A DNA stretch of 18,790 bases. Source: Scleromatobacter sp045810285 (GTDB taxonomy: Bacteria; Pseudomonadota; Gammaproteobacteria; Burkholderiales; Burkholderiaceae_C). The notes under the pieces are model-generated. The model was not told the DNA's origin and did not search any database. It saw only the letters and a program-made list of their open reading frames with translations. The position numbers and the translations under genes are program-made. Below, one piece after another: positions 1 to 6,910 of the stretch. Position 1 is the stretch's first letter. Every line of letters begins with the position of its first letter. The DNA lies in NCBI GenBank assembly GCA_045810285.1, contig JBJMWE010000241.1, positions 1 through 18,790 on the forward strand, given 5' to 3'.

Positions 1-33
1 GCGCCCCGTCGCCGCTCGAAGACGCCTCCGCGC

Positions 34-240
34 GTGTCGTCACGTCCTCCGCGCATGTCATCGCGCTCGGGCGTGTCATCGCGCCCTCCGCGCGTGTCAT
101 CGCGCTCTCCGCGCGTGTCATCGCGCCCTCCGCGCGTGTCATCGCGCCCTCCGCGCGTGTCATCGCGCCCTCCGCGCGTGTCATCACGCTCGCCGCGCGT
201 GTCATCGCGCTCGCCGCGCGTGTCATCGCGCTCGCCGCGC
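34..240. repeat. 21-bp tandem repeat array (minisatellite), about 10 units
   Basis: Ten units run head to tail, each opening with (G/A)TGTC(A/G)TC and closing with CCGCGC or a variant; nine are 21 bp and the second (55-72) is 18 bp. Units 73-93, 115-135, 136-156 and 157-177 are identical. The units at 178-240 form a sub-family with CTCGCC in place of CCCTCC, so the array has a left and a right variant block. The period is a multiple of three, so one frame stays open and would encode a Val-Ser-Ser-Arg-Pro-Pro-Arg repeat, but no ribosome binding site or family supports a protein. The last unit runs without a break into the palindromic element at 243, which also begins GTCATC; the array may have grown from that element's edge (inference). 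Confidence 0.93.
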
Positions 241-242
241 GT

Positions 243-352
243 GTCATCCTGCGCGCAGTCGCAGGATCCACCCCGGCCAAGGCCTCCCTGCAACCGTCGA
301 AAGAACGAAGCCCTCGTGCCGAGCTGGATCCTGCGACTGTGCGCAGGATGAC
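243..352. repeat. Paired inverted palindromic element (REP/BIME-like, dRS3-like layout)
   Basis: Two 28-nt arms, 243-270 and 325-352, are inverted copies that differ at one base and are separated by 54 nt. Each arm carries its own small palindrome: an 8-bp stem ATCCTGCG/CGCAGGAT around a 6-nt loop, preceded by GTC and followed by CCA. The same arm occurs at 18500-18527, inverted with a longer loop at 18577-18614, and again at 18735-18762. The layout (GTCAT, inverted repeat, ATCCA) resembles the dRS3/REP-type repeats dispersed in Neisseria and other proteobacteria, but the core differs and the family assignment is inference. No REP-associated transposase gene is in the window. Confidence 0.85.
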
Positions 353-419
353 GGCCTGGGGGCTGACGCCGACGCCGACGATGGTGACGAACGCCACCTC
401 ACCCTTGCGAAAGGACGAA

Positions 420-439
420 GGCCGCGTCGAGACGCGGCC
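420..439 (-). terminator. Hairpin terminator of the DUF3579 gene
   Basis: GGCCGCGT and ACGCGGCC form a perfect 8-bp stem around a CGAG loop, 20 nt beyond the DUF3579 stop codon. Read on minus, the stem is followed by TTCGTCCTTTCG, a broken T-rich tail. The position and GC-rich stem fit an intrinsic terminator, though the tail is weak. Confidence 0.6.
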
Positions 440-458
440 ATCGTCGTTTCCTGCGCGC

Positions 459-806
459 CTAAGGCGCCGCCTTCGGCGTCGCCTGGAAGCTGCCATCCTC
501 CCGCAGCGTCCCCTCGACCACCGGCAGCTTGTTGTCGCGGGCGAAGTTCATGACGAAATCCCAGGCCATGGGCTCGAGGGCCTTCAGCCGCTCGTCGACG
601 ATCACGTTCTTCACGTTGTCGATCAGGCGCGGCACGCAATACGGCGAGTAGCCGATGAACGAGCCGATGCCGCCCTTGGCGCCGCCGGGGCGAAAGCACG
701 ACATGGCGCCCGCCAGACGCTCCGCCCAGTCGCTCGGGCGGAAGGCACGCCCGTCCAGGGTCTGGCCCTGGATGAAGAATTGACGGGGTTGAGCCGGCGG
801 GTTCAT
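459..806 (-). CDS. DUF3579 family protein
   Basis: A small soluble protein of 115 residues that I recognise as the DUF3579 family, a conserved betaproteobacterial family with no established function. The family pattern is seen in FFIQGQTLDGRAFRPSDWAE at residues 10-29, in YSPYC at 53-57 and in ALEPMAWDFVMNFARDN at 76-92. I chose the ATG at 806 because the family match begins there; an in-frame ATG at 863 would add 19 residues without family character. No clear Shine-Dalgarno sequence precedes 806. The gene is divergent from argD with a 199-bp gap. DUF3579 genes are often found beside arginine biosynthesis genes in Burkholderiales, so a link to that pathway is plausible but only by association. 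A terminator hairpin lies 20 nt after the stop. Confidence 0.9.
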   Translation of the reverse strand: MNPPAQPRQFFIQGQTLDGRAFRPSDWAERLAGAMSCFRPGGAKGGIGSFIGYSPYCVPRLIDNVKNVIVDERLKALEPMAWDFVMNFARDNKLPVVEGTLREDGSFQATPKAAP

Positions 807-911
807 CGAGATCGGTGAGGCGGGGAACCTCGTATTGTGCCCTGCGCTGCTGCATCGCACCAATCTTGTGGGTTACGGGGCGGGTTCATGCCCGTGCAGT
901 CTGCCGGCCTT

Positions 912-917
912 TAGAAT
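912..917 (+). promoter_or_regulatory. Possible -10 element for argD
   Basis: TAGAAT matches the sigma-70 -10 consensus at five of six positions, about 90 nt before the argD start. No convincing -35 box lies 16-18 nt upstream (889-894 reads TGCCCG), so an activator-dependent or mis-called promoter is possible. Confidence 0.3.
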
Positions 918-1005
918 GTTTTTCCCCTTGGCCGGCATCCGCGGGAGCGTTCTGCACCCGACTGCTGGCCATTCGTCCCTTTGAACCCGACAGGAGCCAT
1001 CCGAG

Positions 1006-2202
1006 ATGACCCAAGCCGCCGCCATGCCCCATGTGATGAACACCTACGGCCGCCTGCCGTTCGCGTTGTCGCACGGCCGAGGCAGCCGAGTCTGGGACAC
1101 GGAGGGCCGCGAGTACCTGGACGCGCTCGGCGGCATCGCCGTCAACACGCTGGGCCATGCGCATCCGCAACTGGTCGCGGCCATCGCCGACCAGGCCGGC
1201 AAGCTGATCCACACCTCCAACTACTACCAGGTGCCCTTGCAGGAAACCCTGGCGGCGCTGCTGTGCGAGCGCTCGGGCCTGTCGGCCGCGTTCTTCTGCT
1301 CCACCGGGCTGGAGGCCAACGAGGCGGCGATCAAGATCGCGCGCAAGTTCGGCCACGACAAGGGCGTCGCCCGGCCCGAGATCATCGTGTGCGAGCGCGC
1401 CTTCCACGGCCGCTCGCTGGCCACGCTGTCGGCCACCGGCAACCCGAAGATCCAGGCCGGCTTCGGCCCGCTGGTCGACGGCTTCGTGCGCGTCCCGTTC
1501 AACGACGCGGCGGCGGTGCGCGAGAAGGCGGAATCCAATCCCGACGTGGTCGCCGTGATGCTCGAGCCCGTGCAGGGCGAAGGCGGCATCAACCCGGCGC
1601 GCAACGAGTACCTGCGCGAGCTGCGCGCGATCTGCGACGAGCGCGGCTGGCTGCTGATGCTCGACGAGGTGCAGTGCGGCGTCGCGCGCACCGGCAAGTG
1701 GTTCGCGTACCAGTGGGCCGGCATCCAGCCCGACGTGATGAGCCTGGCCAAGGGCCTGGGCTCCGGCGTGCCCGTGGGCGCGCTGCTGGCGGGCCCGCGC
1801 GCGAAGGACGTGTTCGGCCCCGGCAACCACGGCAGCACCTTCGGCGGCAACCCGCTCGCGATGCGCGCGGCCATCGAGACGATCAAGGTGATCGATGCCG
1901 ACGCCCTGATGAACAACGCCGAGGTCGTCGGCAAGCACCTGCGCGGCGCGCTCCGGCGCGAACTGGGCGACCTGCCCGGCGTGGTCGACGTGCGCGGCGA
2001 GGGCCTGATGATCGGCGTCGAGCTGGCCAGGCCGTGCGGCGTGATCCTCACCCGGGCCGCCGAGGCGGGCCTGCTGCTGAGCGTGACGGCCGACAGCGTG
2101 ATCCGCATCGTGCCGCCGCTGATCTTCACCGTCGCCGAGGCTGACGAGGTGGTCGCGCGGCTGGCGCCGCTGGTCAAGACCTTCCTCGCGGAACAGGCAT
2201 GA
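1006..2202 (+). CDS. argD: Acetylornithine aminotransferase, PLP-dependent class III
   Basis: This enzyme transfers an amino group from glutamate to N-acetylglutamate semialdehyde to give N-acetylornithine, the fourth step of arginine synthesis, in the cytoplasm. The 398 residues are of normal length. Class III aminotransferase landmarks are clear: the phosphate-binding STGLEANEAAIK segment (99-110), FHGRSLA (133-139), the PLP-ring aspartate in LMLDEVQCG (D220), the Schiff-base lysine in SLAKGLGSG (K249), and GSTFGGNP (276-283). The usual N/G-S-G before EANE is S-T-G here, a mild variant. The ATG at 1006 has AGGAG at 992-996, nine bases upstream. Its TGA overlaps the argF ATG by 4 nt, so the two genes are translationally coupled. 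Succinyl-ornithine or other omega-aminotransferase activity is a less likely alternative, given argF next door. Confidence 0.94.
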   Translation: MTQAAAMPHVMNTYGRLPFALSHGRGSRVWDTEGREYLDALGGIAVNTLGHAHPQLVAAIADQAGKLIHTSNYYQVPLQETLAALLCERSGLSAAFFCSTGLEANEAAIKIARKFGHDKGVARPEIIVCERAFHGRSLATLSATGNPKIQAGFGPLVDGFVRVPFNDAAAVREKAESNPDVVAVMLEPVQGEGGINPARNEYLRELRAICDERGWLLMLDEVQCGVARTGKWFAYQWAGIQPDVMSLAKGLGSGVPVGALLAGPRAKDVFGPGNHGSTFGGNPLAMRAAIETIKVIDADALMNNAEVVGKHLRGALRRELGDLPGVVDVRGEGLMIGVELARPCGVILTRAAEAGLLLSVTADSVIRIVPPLIFTVAEADEVVARLAPLVKTFLAEQA

Positions 2203-3131
2203 AACCGGGCGACACCCTCATGAAGCACTACCTGCAGTTCAAGGACTTCCGGGCCGAGGAATACGCGTACCTGTTCGAGCGCACCCGCGAGATCAAGAAG
2301 CGCTTCAAGAACTACGAGAAGTACCAGCCGCTGGTGGACCGCACGCTGGCGATGATCTTCGAGAAGGCCTCCACGCGCACGCGCGTCAGCTTCGAGGCGG
2401 GCATGTACCAGATGGGCGGCTCGGTGGTGAACCTGACCACGGGCGACAGCCAGCTGGGACGCGCCGAGCCGATCGAGGATTCGGCGCGGGTCATCAGCCG
2501 CATGGTCGACATCGTGATGATCCGCACGTTCGAGCAGACGAAGATCGAGCGCTTCGCGGCGCATTCGCGCGTGCCGGTCATCAACGGCCTGACCAACGAG
2601 TTCCATCCCTGCCAGATCGTGGCCGACCTGTTCACCTTCATCGAATACCGCGGCGCCATCGCCGGCAAGACGGTGGCGTGGGTGGGCGACGGCAACAACA
2701 TGGCCAACACCTGGGCGCAGGCCGCGGACATCCTCGGCTTCACGCTGCACGTGAGCACGCCCAGCGGCTACGAGCTGGACTTCGACGTGGCCGGCATGAA
2801 GAACCGCGCCTGCGTCAGGCTGTTCGACAACCCGCTGGACGCCTGCCGCGGCGCCGATCTCGTCACCACCGACGTGTGGACGAGCATGGGCTACGAGGCC
2901 GAGAACGAGCGCCGCCTCGTCGACTTCGCGAAGTGGCGCGTCGACTCCGGGATGATGGCCGTCGCCAGGGCCGACGCGCTGTTCATGCACTGCCTGCCCG
3001 CGCATCGCGGCGAGGAGGTGACTGCCGAGGTGATCGACGGCGCCCAGTCGGTGGTGTGGGACGAGGCGGAGAACCGCATGCATGTTCAGAAGGCGCTGAT
3101 GGAGTACCTGCTGCTGGGCAGGATCGGATGA
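2199..3131 (+). CDS. argF: Ornithine carbamoyltransferase
   Basis: It condenses ornithine with carbamoyl phosphate to citrulline in arginine synthesis and works as a cytoplasmic trimer in this family. All signature motifs are present: the carbamoyl-phosphate site STRTR (58-62), HPCQ (136-139), SMG (229-231, ornithine side) and the catalytic HCLP (264-267). The length of 310 residues is standard. The ATG at 2199 overlaps the argD stop and suits coupled translation. A second in-frame ATG at 2220 begins MKHYLQF, where many homologues start, so the first seven residues may not be real. argG, which follows argF in many Burkholderiales, is absent immediately downstream; a repeat-bearing 414-bp gap with a long hairpin follows instead. 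Confidence 0.96.
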   Translation: MKPGDTLMKHYLQFKDFRAEEYAYLFERTREIKKRFKNYEKYQPLVDRTLAMIFEKASTRTRVSFEAGMYQMGGSVVNLTTGDSQLGRAEPIEDSARVISRMVDIVMIRTFEQTKIERFAAHSRVPVINGLTNEFHPCQIVADLFTFIEYRGAIAGKTVAWVGDGNNMANTWAQAADILGFTLHVSTPSGYELDFDVAGMKNRACVRLFDNPLDACRGADLVTTDVWTSMGYEAENERRLVDFAKWRVDSGMMAVARADALFMHCLPAHRGEEVTAEVIDGAQSVVWDEAENRMHVQKALMEYLLLGRIG

Positions 3132-3146
3132 CGTGGCAAGTGGGCT

Positions 3147-3400
3147 CCCGGTGATCGCGGACGAAGGGCAGGCCTCGATCAGCGGCGGGGGATCGGGGTC
3201 AGGCCTGTCCTCGGATCGCGGCGACGTCGTCGCCTTGGTCGGCTCGATGGGCGCGATCCGCGGAAAGGCCAGACCCCTCCGGCCGCGGGCATCACACGGC
3301 GGCCGGAGGGGTCTGGCCTTTCCTGAGTTCGCGCCACGTCCTCGGAGACCGACGACCCGGTGATCGCGGACGAAGGACAGGCCTGACCTCGATCAGCGGC
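3147..3400. repeat. Diverged direct repeats flanking a hairpin in the argF-exonuclease gap
   Basis: The 414 bp from 3132 to 3545 hold no gene that I can support. A 40-nt sequence at 3147-3186, beginning CCCGGTGATCGCGGACGAAG and ending CTCGATCAGCGGC, recurs as a 45-nt copy at 3356-3400. The second copy has one substitution and a 5-nt insertion. A 15-bp block, GGTCAGGCCTGTCCT, in the early part of the interval is also present inverted within the second copy. The copies bracket the perfect hairpin at 3262-3323. The pattern may be a decayed small mobile or palindromic element, but no transposase or recognised ends are visible. Confidence 0.7.
3262..3323. terminator. Perfect 25-bp inverted repeat, probable bidirectional terminator
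   Basis: The arms 3262-3286 and 3299-3323 are exact reverse complements over 25 bp, with a 12-nt loop. The arm starts GGAAAGGCCAGACCCCTCCG. It lies 130 nt after argF on plus and 222 nt after the exonuclease gene on minus, so it could end transcripts from both sides. The T-rich part (CTTTCC) is inside the stem foot, so a classical U tail is lacking. A stem this long and exact is unusual for a simple terminator and could instead be a palindromic repeat unit. Confidence 0.6.
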
Positions 3401-3545
3401 TGAAATCTCGCGGGACGCCTGCGCGCGGACGTCCGCGCTCGCGTGCGCGTCCGTCCATGTGCGCGCGTTCGCGAGGATCGCGATGCTCCGGCGCGCGCAC
3501 GGCGTCACGCCGGCACCTTTCCTGGGCTCGCGCGACTGAGCCGTC

Positions 3546-4103
3546 TCAACGCGGCTGCCGGTTGTCCTTGAGCATGTTGCAGAACAGCGCGCCCTGCTCG
3601 ATCGCGTCGTCCAGCGCCACGTGCGAGTGCGGCAGGTCGTCGAACCAGTGCCGGGGCATGCGCTGCTTGGTCGACGCGCGGTAGTCGGTACGCAGCTGCG
3701 CCATCGCGAAGGTCTTCATGTCGAGGGCCGAGTGGCTGAACGGGCTGCGGCCCGCGAAGCGCATCAGGTACCAGTAGACGAACAGGAAGTCGAAGCCCGC
3801 GGGATAGGCGACGAACACCGGCTTGCCTTCGAGCGCCTCGATCCATGCGACGTAACGCGTCATCACGGCGTCGGGCGCCTCGAGGTCGCTGCGGCACGCC
3901 GCCCAGGCCTCGGGTTGCGTCGCCCACCACGCCGCCGTGGCGGGATGCGCGGACGCACCCGGCAGCGTCTCGAAGTTGGCCGTGAACGTGGACAGCAGGC
4001 GCTTGTCCGCGGTGTAGGCGGCGGATCCCAGGCTCAGCATCGAGTGCGGGCCGGGAATCGGGCCGTCGGTCTCGACGTCGGTGCTGATGTAGATCTCGCT
4101 CAT
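3546..4103 (-). CDS. DEDDh-family 3'-5' exonuclease
   Basis: A cytoplasmic nuclease of the RNase T/DnaQ-like fold, predicted to remove nucleotides from 3' ends by two-metal catalysis. The acidic core is complete: D9 and E11 in STDVETDG, D105 in AGFDFLF, and H161 with D166 in HVALDDAIEQG. The 185 residues make up a single exonuclease domain with no additional domain. It is not the polymerase III epsilon subunit or oligoribonuclease by sequence pattern, and whether RNA or DNA is the substrate cannot be read from the sequence. The ATG at 4103 begins right before the first motif; no clear Shine-Dalgarno sequence precedes it. A TAGAAT hexamer at 4117-4112 on minus could act as a -10 and would give an almost leaderless transcript (speculative). 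The gene is divergent from the lipoprotein gene, with a 126-bp gap. Confidence 0.85.
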   Translation of the reverse strand: MSEIYISTDVETDGPIPGPHSMLSLGSAAYTADKRLLSTFTANFETLPGASAHPATAAWWATQPEAWAACRSDLEAPDAVMTRYVAWIEALEGKPVFVAYPAGFDFLFVYWYLMRFAGRSPFSHSALDMKTFAMAQLRTDYRASTKQRMPRHWFDDLPHSHVALDDAIEQGALFCNMLKDNRQPR

Positions 4104-4229
4104 GGCGCTCGATTCTAGGTGGCGATGACTCCGAACTAACCCCTAGCCGCCACGGACGGGCACAGCGAATGCCATCAGCGTCCCGCGGAAGAGCTCGGTT
4201 CGCGGGCTCCGAATAACGAAGGATCTGCC

Positions 4230-5555
4230 ATGTCCAAAGCTCCCGGCTCCGAGTCGAGCTCCGATCACTCCTGGATGAAACTGTATGCGGCCGTCGCCTG
4301 CCTTCCGCTCGCGCTGGCAGCCTGCGGCGGTGGCGGAGGCGGCGGTTCGCCCTCGCCGCCGCAGTCGCCGCCGCCTTCGCCGGCCCCCGCTCCCGGCCCC
4401 GCCATCACCGTGACGCCTTCGAGCACCACCACCGTGCAGGGCGGCCCCGCGATCACGCTCGTGGCGGCGGTGACCGGAAGCACCGACACGCCCACGTGGA
4501 CGCTCAGCGGCCCGGGCACCCTCAGCGCGGCCAGCGGAACAACGATCACTTACACCCCGCCGGCCAAGGGCTCGATCACTGCAAACACGACCGTAACTAT
4601 TGCCGCCGCACTGACAGGCGCCACGACGCAGACCGTGACGCTGACCGTCACCGTCGCCGCGCTCGCCGGCCAGAGCTGGACGAACGCGACGACGTCGCCG
4701 ATCGGCAACCTGCTGGGCGTCGACTTCGCCGCCAGCCACTTCGTGGCCGTGTCCGACCAGGGCGGCGCGCTCGCGAGCGCCGACGGCGCCGCGTGGGCGG
4801 CCGTGCCGCTGTTCACGTCGAACGTGCCGACCGACCACTTCAAGGCATACGCCATCGGCCACCTCAACACCACGATGGTGGCGGTCGGCTCGATCTCGGC
4901 GACGCCCTATGCCACGTCCAATGGCGCCGCCGCCTGGAGCACCGACGGCACGACGTGGACGATGGGCGCGCTGCCCGCGGGCTCGACGCCGCTGCACGGC
5001 GTGATCGCCGGCAATCGCCTGGTCGGCCTCGGCGAAGGCGGCCACTTGTACAGCAGCACCGACGGCAAGTCGTGGTCGGCGCTCACCACCATCACCAGCG
5101 TCGGCACGCTGAACGCGGGCGCCTACGGCAACAGCCGGTACGTGGCGGTGGGCGACAGGGGCTACATCGCGGCCAGCGGCGACAGCGTCGCGTGGCTCGC
5201 GGGCCAGGTGGTCGTGGTGGGCGGCGCGCCGATCAACCTGCACGGCGTCGCGTGGACGGGCACGATGTTCGTGGCGGTCGGCGACAACGGCCTGATCACC
5301 ACCAGCAAGGACGGCTCGGCGTGGACCAAGCCCGCCACCTCCGCGGTCTCGGGCCCGCTGCGGTCCGTGGCGGCCTCCACCGGCGGCGAGATCGTGATCG
5401 TCGGCGACAACGGCATCGAGACCAGCGAGGACGGCGTGCACTGGACGTTGCGCGATCCGTCGGGTGCCGCGGCGCTCGACGCCGTGACCTTCGCGAGCGG
5501 CAAGTTCGTGGCCGCGGGCGCGAACAGCGTCATCAAGACGTCGTCGGGCAGCTGA
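4230..5555 (+). CDS. Predicted lipoprotein with Ig-like domain and seven-bladed beta-propeller
   Basis: A surface or periplasmic lipoprotein of 441 residues with unknown ligand. Residues 16-32 form a signal peptide ending in the lipobox LAAC (C32), followed by a Gly run and a Pro/Ser/Ala linker to about residue 57. Residues 58-145 look like a bacterial Ig-like domain rich in Thr and Val. From about 150 to the end, seven repeats of the type FVAVGDNG-x-I-x-TS-x-DG-x-x-W occur, with cores near residues 171, 216, 264, 304, 347, 388 and 425. This is the pattern of YCF48/BNR-like propellers. The ATG at 4230 has GAAGGA at 4218-4223, six bases away, so I prefer it to the internal ATG at 4275, which lies directly before the hydrophobic segment. 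The gene converges on the cytochrome peroxidase gene, with only 12 bp between stop codons. Confidence 0.82.
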   Translation: MSKAPGSESSSDHSWMKLYAAVACLPLALAACGGGGGGGSPSPPQSPPPSPAPAPGPAITVTPSSTTTVQGGPAITLVAAVTGSTDTPTWTLSGPGTLSAASGTTITYTPPAKGSITANTTVTIAAALTGATTQTVTLTVTVAALAGQSWTNATTSPIGNLLGVDFAASHFVAVSDQGGALASADGAAWAAVPLFTSNVPTDHFKAYAIGHLNTTMVAVGSISATPYATSNGAAAWSTDGTTWTMGALPAGSTPLHGVIAGNRLVGLGEGGHLYSSTDGKSWSALTTITSVGTLNAGAYGNSRYVAVGDRGYIAASGDSVAWLAGQVVVVGGAPINLHGVAWTGTMFVAVGDNGLITTSKDGSAWTKPATSAVSGPLRSVAASTGGEIVIVGDNGIETSEDGVHWTLRDPSGAAALDAVTFASGKFVAAGANSVIKTSSGS

Positions 5556-5567
5556 GCCCCTGGCCCT

Positions 5568-6881
5568 TCACCGGGCCGGGCGCCCGTCGACGCCGGCCGC
5601 CCCCGCGGCCGGCGTTTCCATGTCCGCGTCGGTCAGCGTGCGCAGGAAGGCGACGATGTCGTCGATGTCGTGGTCGTCCAGGCGCGGGCGGCCGTCGGGC
5701 AACGGTGCGAACGGGACCTCGCGGTTCACGTGCGCCGCGGCATCCGCGGGCAGGTCGTCGTAGCGGCGCACGCTGCCATCGGCGTTGCGGCCGTACCAGC
5801 GCGCGGGGTCGGTGTCGCGCGTGGCGTAGAACGCGACGGCGTCGCGCAGCGAGTGCAGCGCGCCGTTGTGGAAGAAGCTCGCGCGCAGCGCCACGTTGCG
5901 CAGCGAAGGCGTGCGGAAGCGCCCGCACAGGCCGGCATCGGCAGCCAGGCCGCTGCGGCCCGAGCGGCACAGGCCGAGATCCGCCGCGTCGCCGCGCGCC
6001 AGCGACGCCATGGGCTGCGACGCCGACGTCGACGCCGCGGCCAGCGGCGGCAGGTCCGCGCGGCGCGGGACGGCCAGCGCGATGAAGCCGGCGTCGGTAA
6101 ACAGCGGTGCGCGGCCGTTCGCGCCGCGCCGGCTGGGGTGGCACGTGTCGCAGTTGCCCTTGTGCGGATCGCGGTACAGCGCGAGGCCGCGCTGCTGGGC
6201 GGCGGTGAGCGTGGCGCGCCCCGCCAGCCAGCGGTCGTAGCGGCTGTCGAACGGCGCGAACCCGGGTGCCTGCTCGAACACCTCGAACGCGAGCGCCGTC
6301 CAGGCAACGACGCGCTGCGGATCGGAGAAGACGTCGCCGCGAGGCGGGCTGAAGGCGGCTCGGAACCTCGCGGCGTACGGCGCGCCGGCCACGCGGCGCG
6401 CCAGCGACGCGGCATCGGCGTTGGCCATCTCGCGCTCGTCGAACAAGGGCAGCAACGCCTGCTCGCGCGCGGTGTCGGCGCGGCCGTCCCAGGTGAAGCC
6501 GCCGGTGGGGCCGCCGTCGGCGCCGTGGGTCTCCTCGTCGTCGGTCGTGTGCTCGGTGAAGCGCCCGGCGAACTGTGCGTAGCGCAGCGACGGGATCGCC
6601 CGCGTGCCGTCGTGCCCGGGCTCGTCGTCGCGGAACGGGCTGGGCGTGCGCGCGCTCGGGCCGAAGGCCGCCACGGGATCGTGGCAGGTGGCGCACGAGA
6701 CGCGTCCGCTGGCCGACAGGCCGGGATCGCTGAACATCGCGCGACCGAGCGCCGTCAGCTGCTCGACGCTCGGGCGGTCGCCGTACGCACGCGGCTGCGG
6801 CGCGGCGGGACCCGGCGCGGCCGCGGCCAGCGCGGCGCCGGCCAGCAGCGCCGCGACGCCGGTCGCACGTACGCGCCGCAT
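5568..6881 (-). CDS. Di-haem cytochrome c peroxidase / MauG-family protein
   Basis: An exported c-type cytochrome of 437 residues. Residues 1-26 form a signal peptide (two Arg, then an Ala/Leu stretch). Two haem-binding motifs, C63-A-T-C-H67 and C244-D-T-C-H248, mark the two haem domains of the family, and the segment FRTPSLRNVALRASFFHNG (322-340) is its usual C-terminal signature. Such proteins either reduce hydrogen peroxide in the periplasm or, like MauG, oxidise a partner protein; sequence alone does not decide. I set the start at the ATG at 6881 because the open frame runs much farther upstream only as a shadow of the neighbouring gene, and the signal peptide begins here. The gene starts 29 nt after the phosphoesterase stop, so the two are probably co-transcribed. 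The tail after residue 420 is low-complexity Ala/Gly. Confidence 0.9.
   Translation of the reverse strand: MRRVRATGVAALLAGAALAAAAPGPAAPQPRAYGDRPSVEQLTALGRAMFSDPGLSASGRVSCATCHDPVAAFGPSARTPSPFRDDEPGHDGTRAIPSLRYAQFAGRFTEHTTDDEETHGADGGPTGGFTWDGRADTAREQALLPLFDEREMANADAASLARRVAGAPYAARFRAAFSPPRGDVFSDPQRVVAWTALAFEVFEQAPGFAPFDSRYDRWLAGRATLTAAQQRGLALYRDPHKGNCDTCHPSRRGANGRAPLFTDAGFIALAVPRRADLPPLAAASTSASQPMASLARGDAADLGLCRSGRSGLAADAGLCGRFRTPSLRNVALRASFFHNGALHSLRDAVAFYATRDTDPARWYGRNADGSVRRYDDLPADAAAHVNREVPFAPLPDGRPRLDDHDIDDIVAFLRTLTDADMETPAAGAAGVDGRPAR
5590..5615 (+). terminator. Terminator hairpin of the lipoprotein gene inside the opposing gene's 3' end
   Basis: ACGCCGGCCGC and GCGGCCGGCGT form a perfect 11-bp stem around CCCC, followed by TTCC on plus, 34 nt after the lipoprotein stop. 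The hairpin lies within the last codons of the convergent cytochrome peroxidase gene and encodes part of its Ala/Gly-rich tail. The short T run makes the call moderate. Confidence 0.5.
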
Positions 6882-6910
6882 CACGGAAAGCCTCGCGCGT
6901 CCGCCGCGCG

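Noticed and set aside
34..240. CRISPR array
   Set aside because: The units are contiguous, with no unique spacers and no cas genes.
34..351. Open frame encoding a Ser-Ser-Arg-Pro-Pro-Arg repeat protein
   Set aside because: It is only open because the array period is 21 bp; there is no ribosome site and no family support, and it ends in the palindromic element.
1224..3083. Long minus-strand open frame (619 codons) opposite argD and argF
   Set aside because: Antisense shadow in GC-rich DNA; the plus-strand proteins carry complete motifs and the shadow is His/Arg/Ala-rich without family character.
3133..3363. Small open frame after argF
   Set aside because: It runs through the direct repeat and the perfect hairpin and has no ribosome site.
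3147..3400. Insertion sequence after argF
   Set aside because: Direct repeats of 40-45 nt are too long for target duplications and no transposase or defined terminal repeats are present; kept only as a repeat region.
4143..5441. 432-codon minus-strand frame opposite the lipoprotein gene
   Set aside because: Arg/Gly-rich shadow with no motif; the plus frame has a lipobox and regular repeats.
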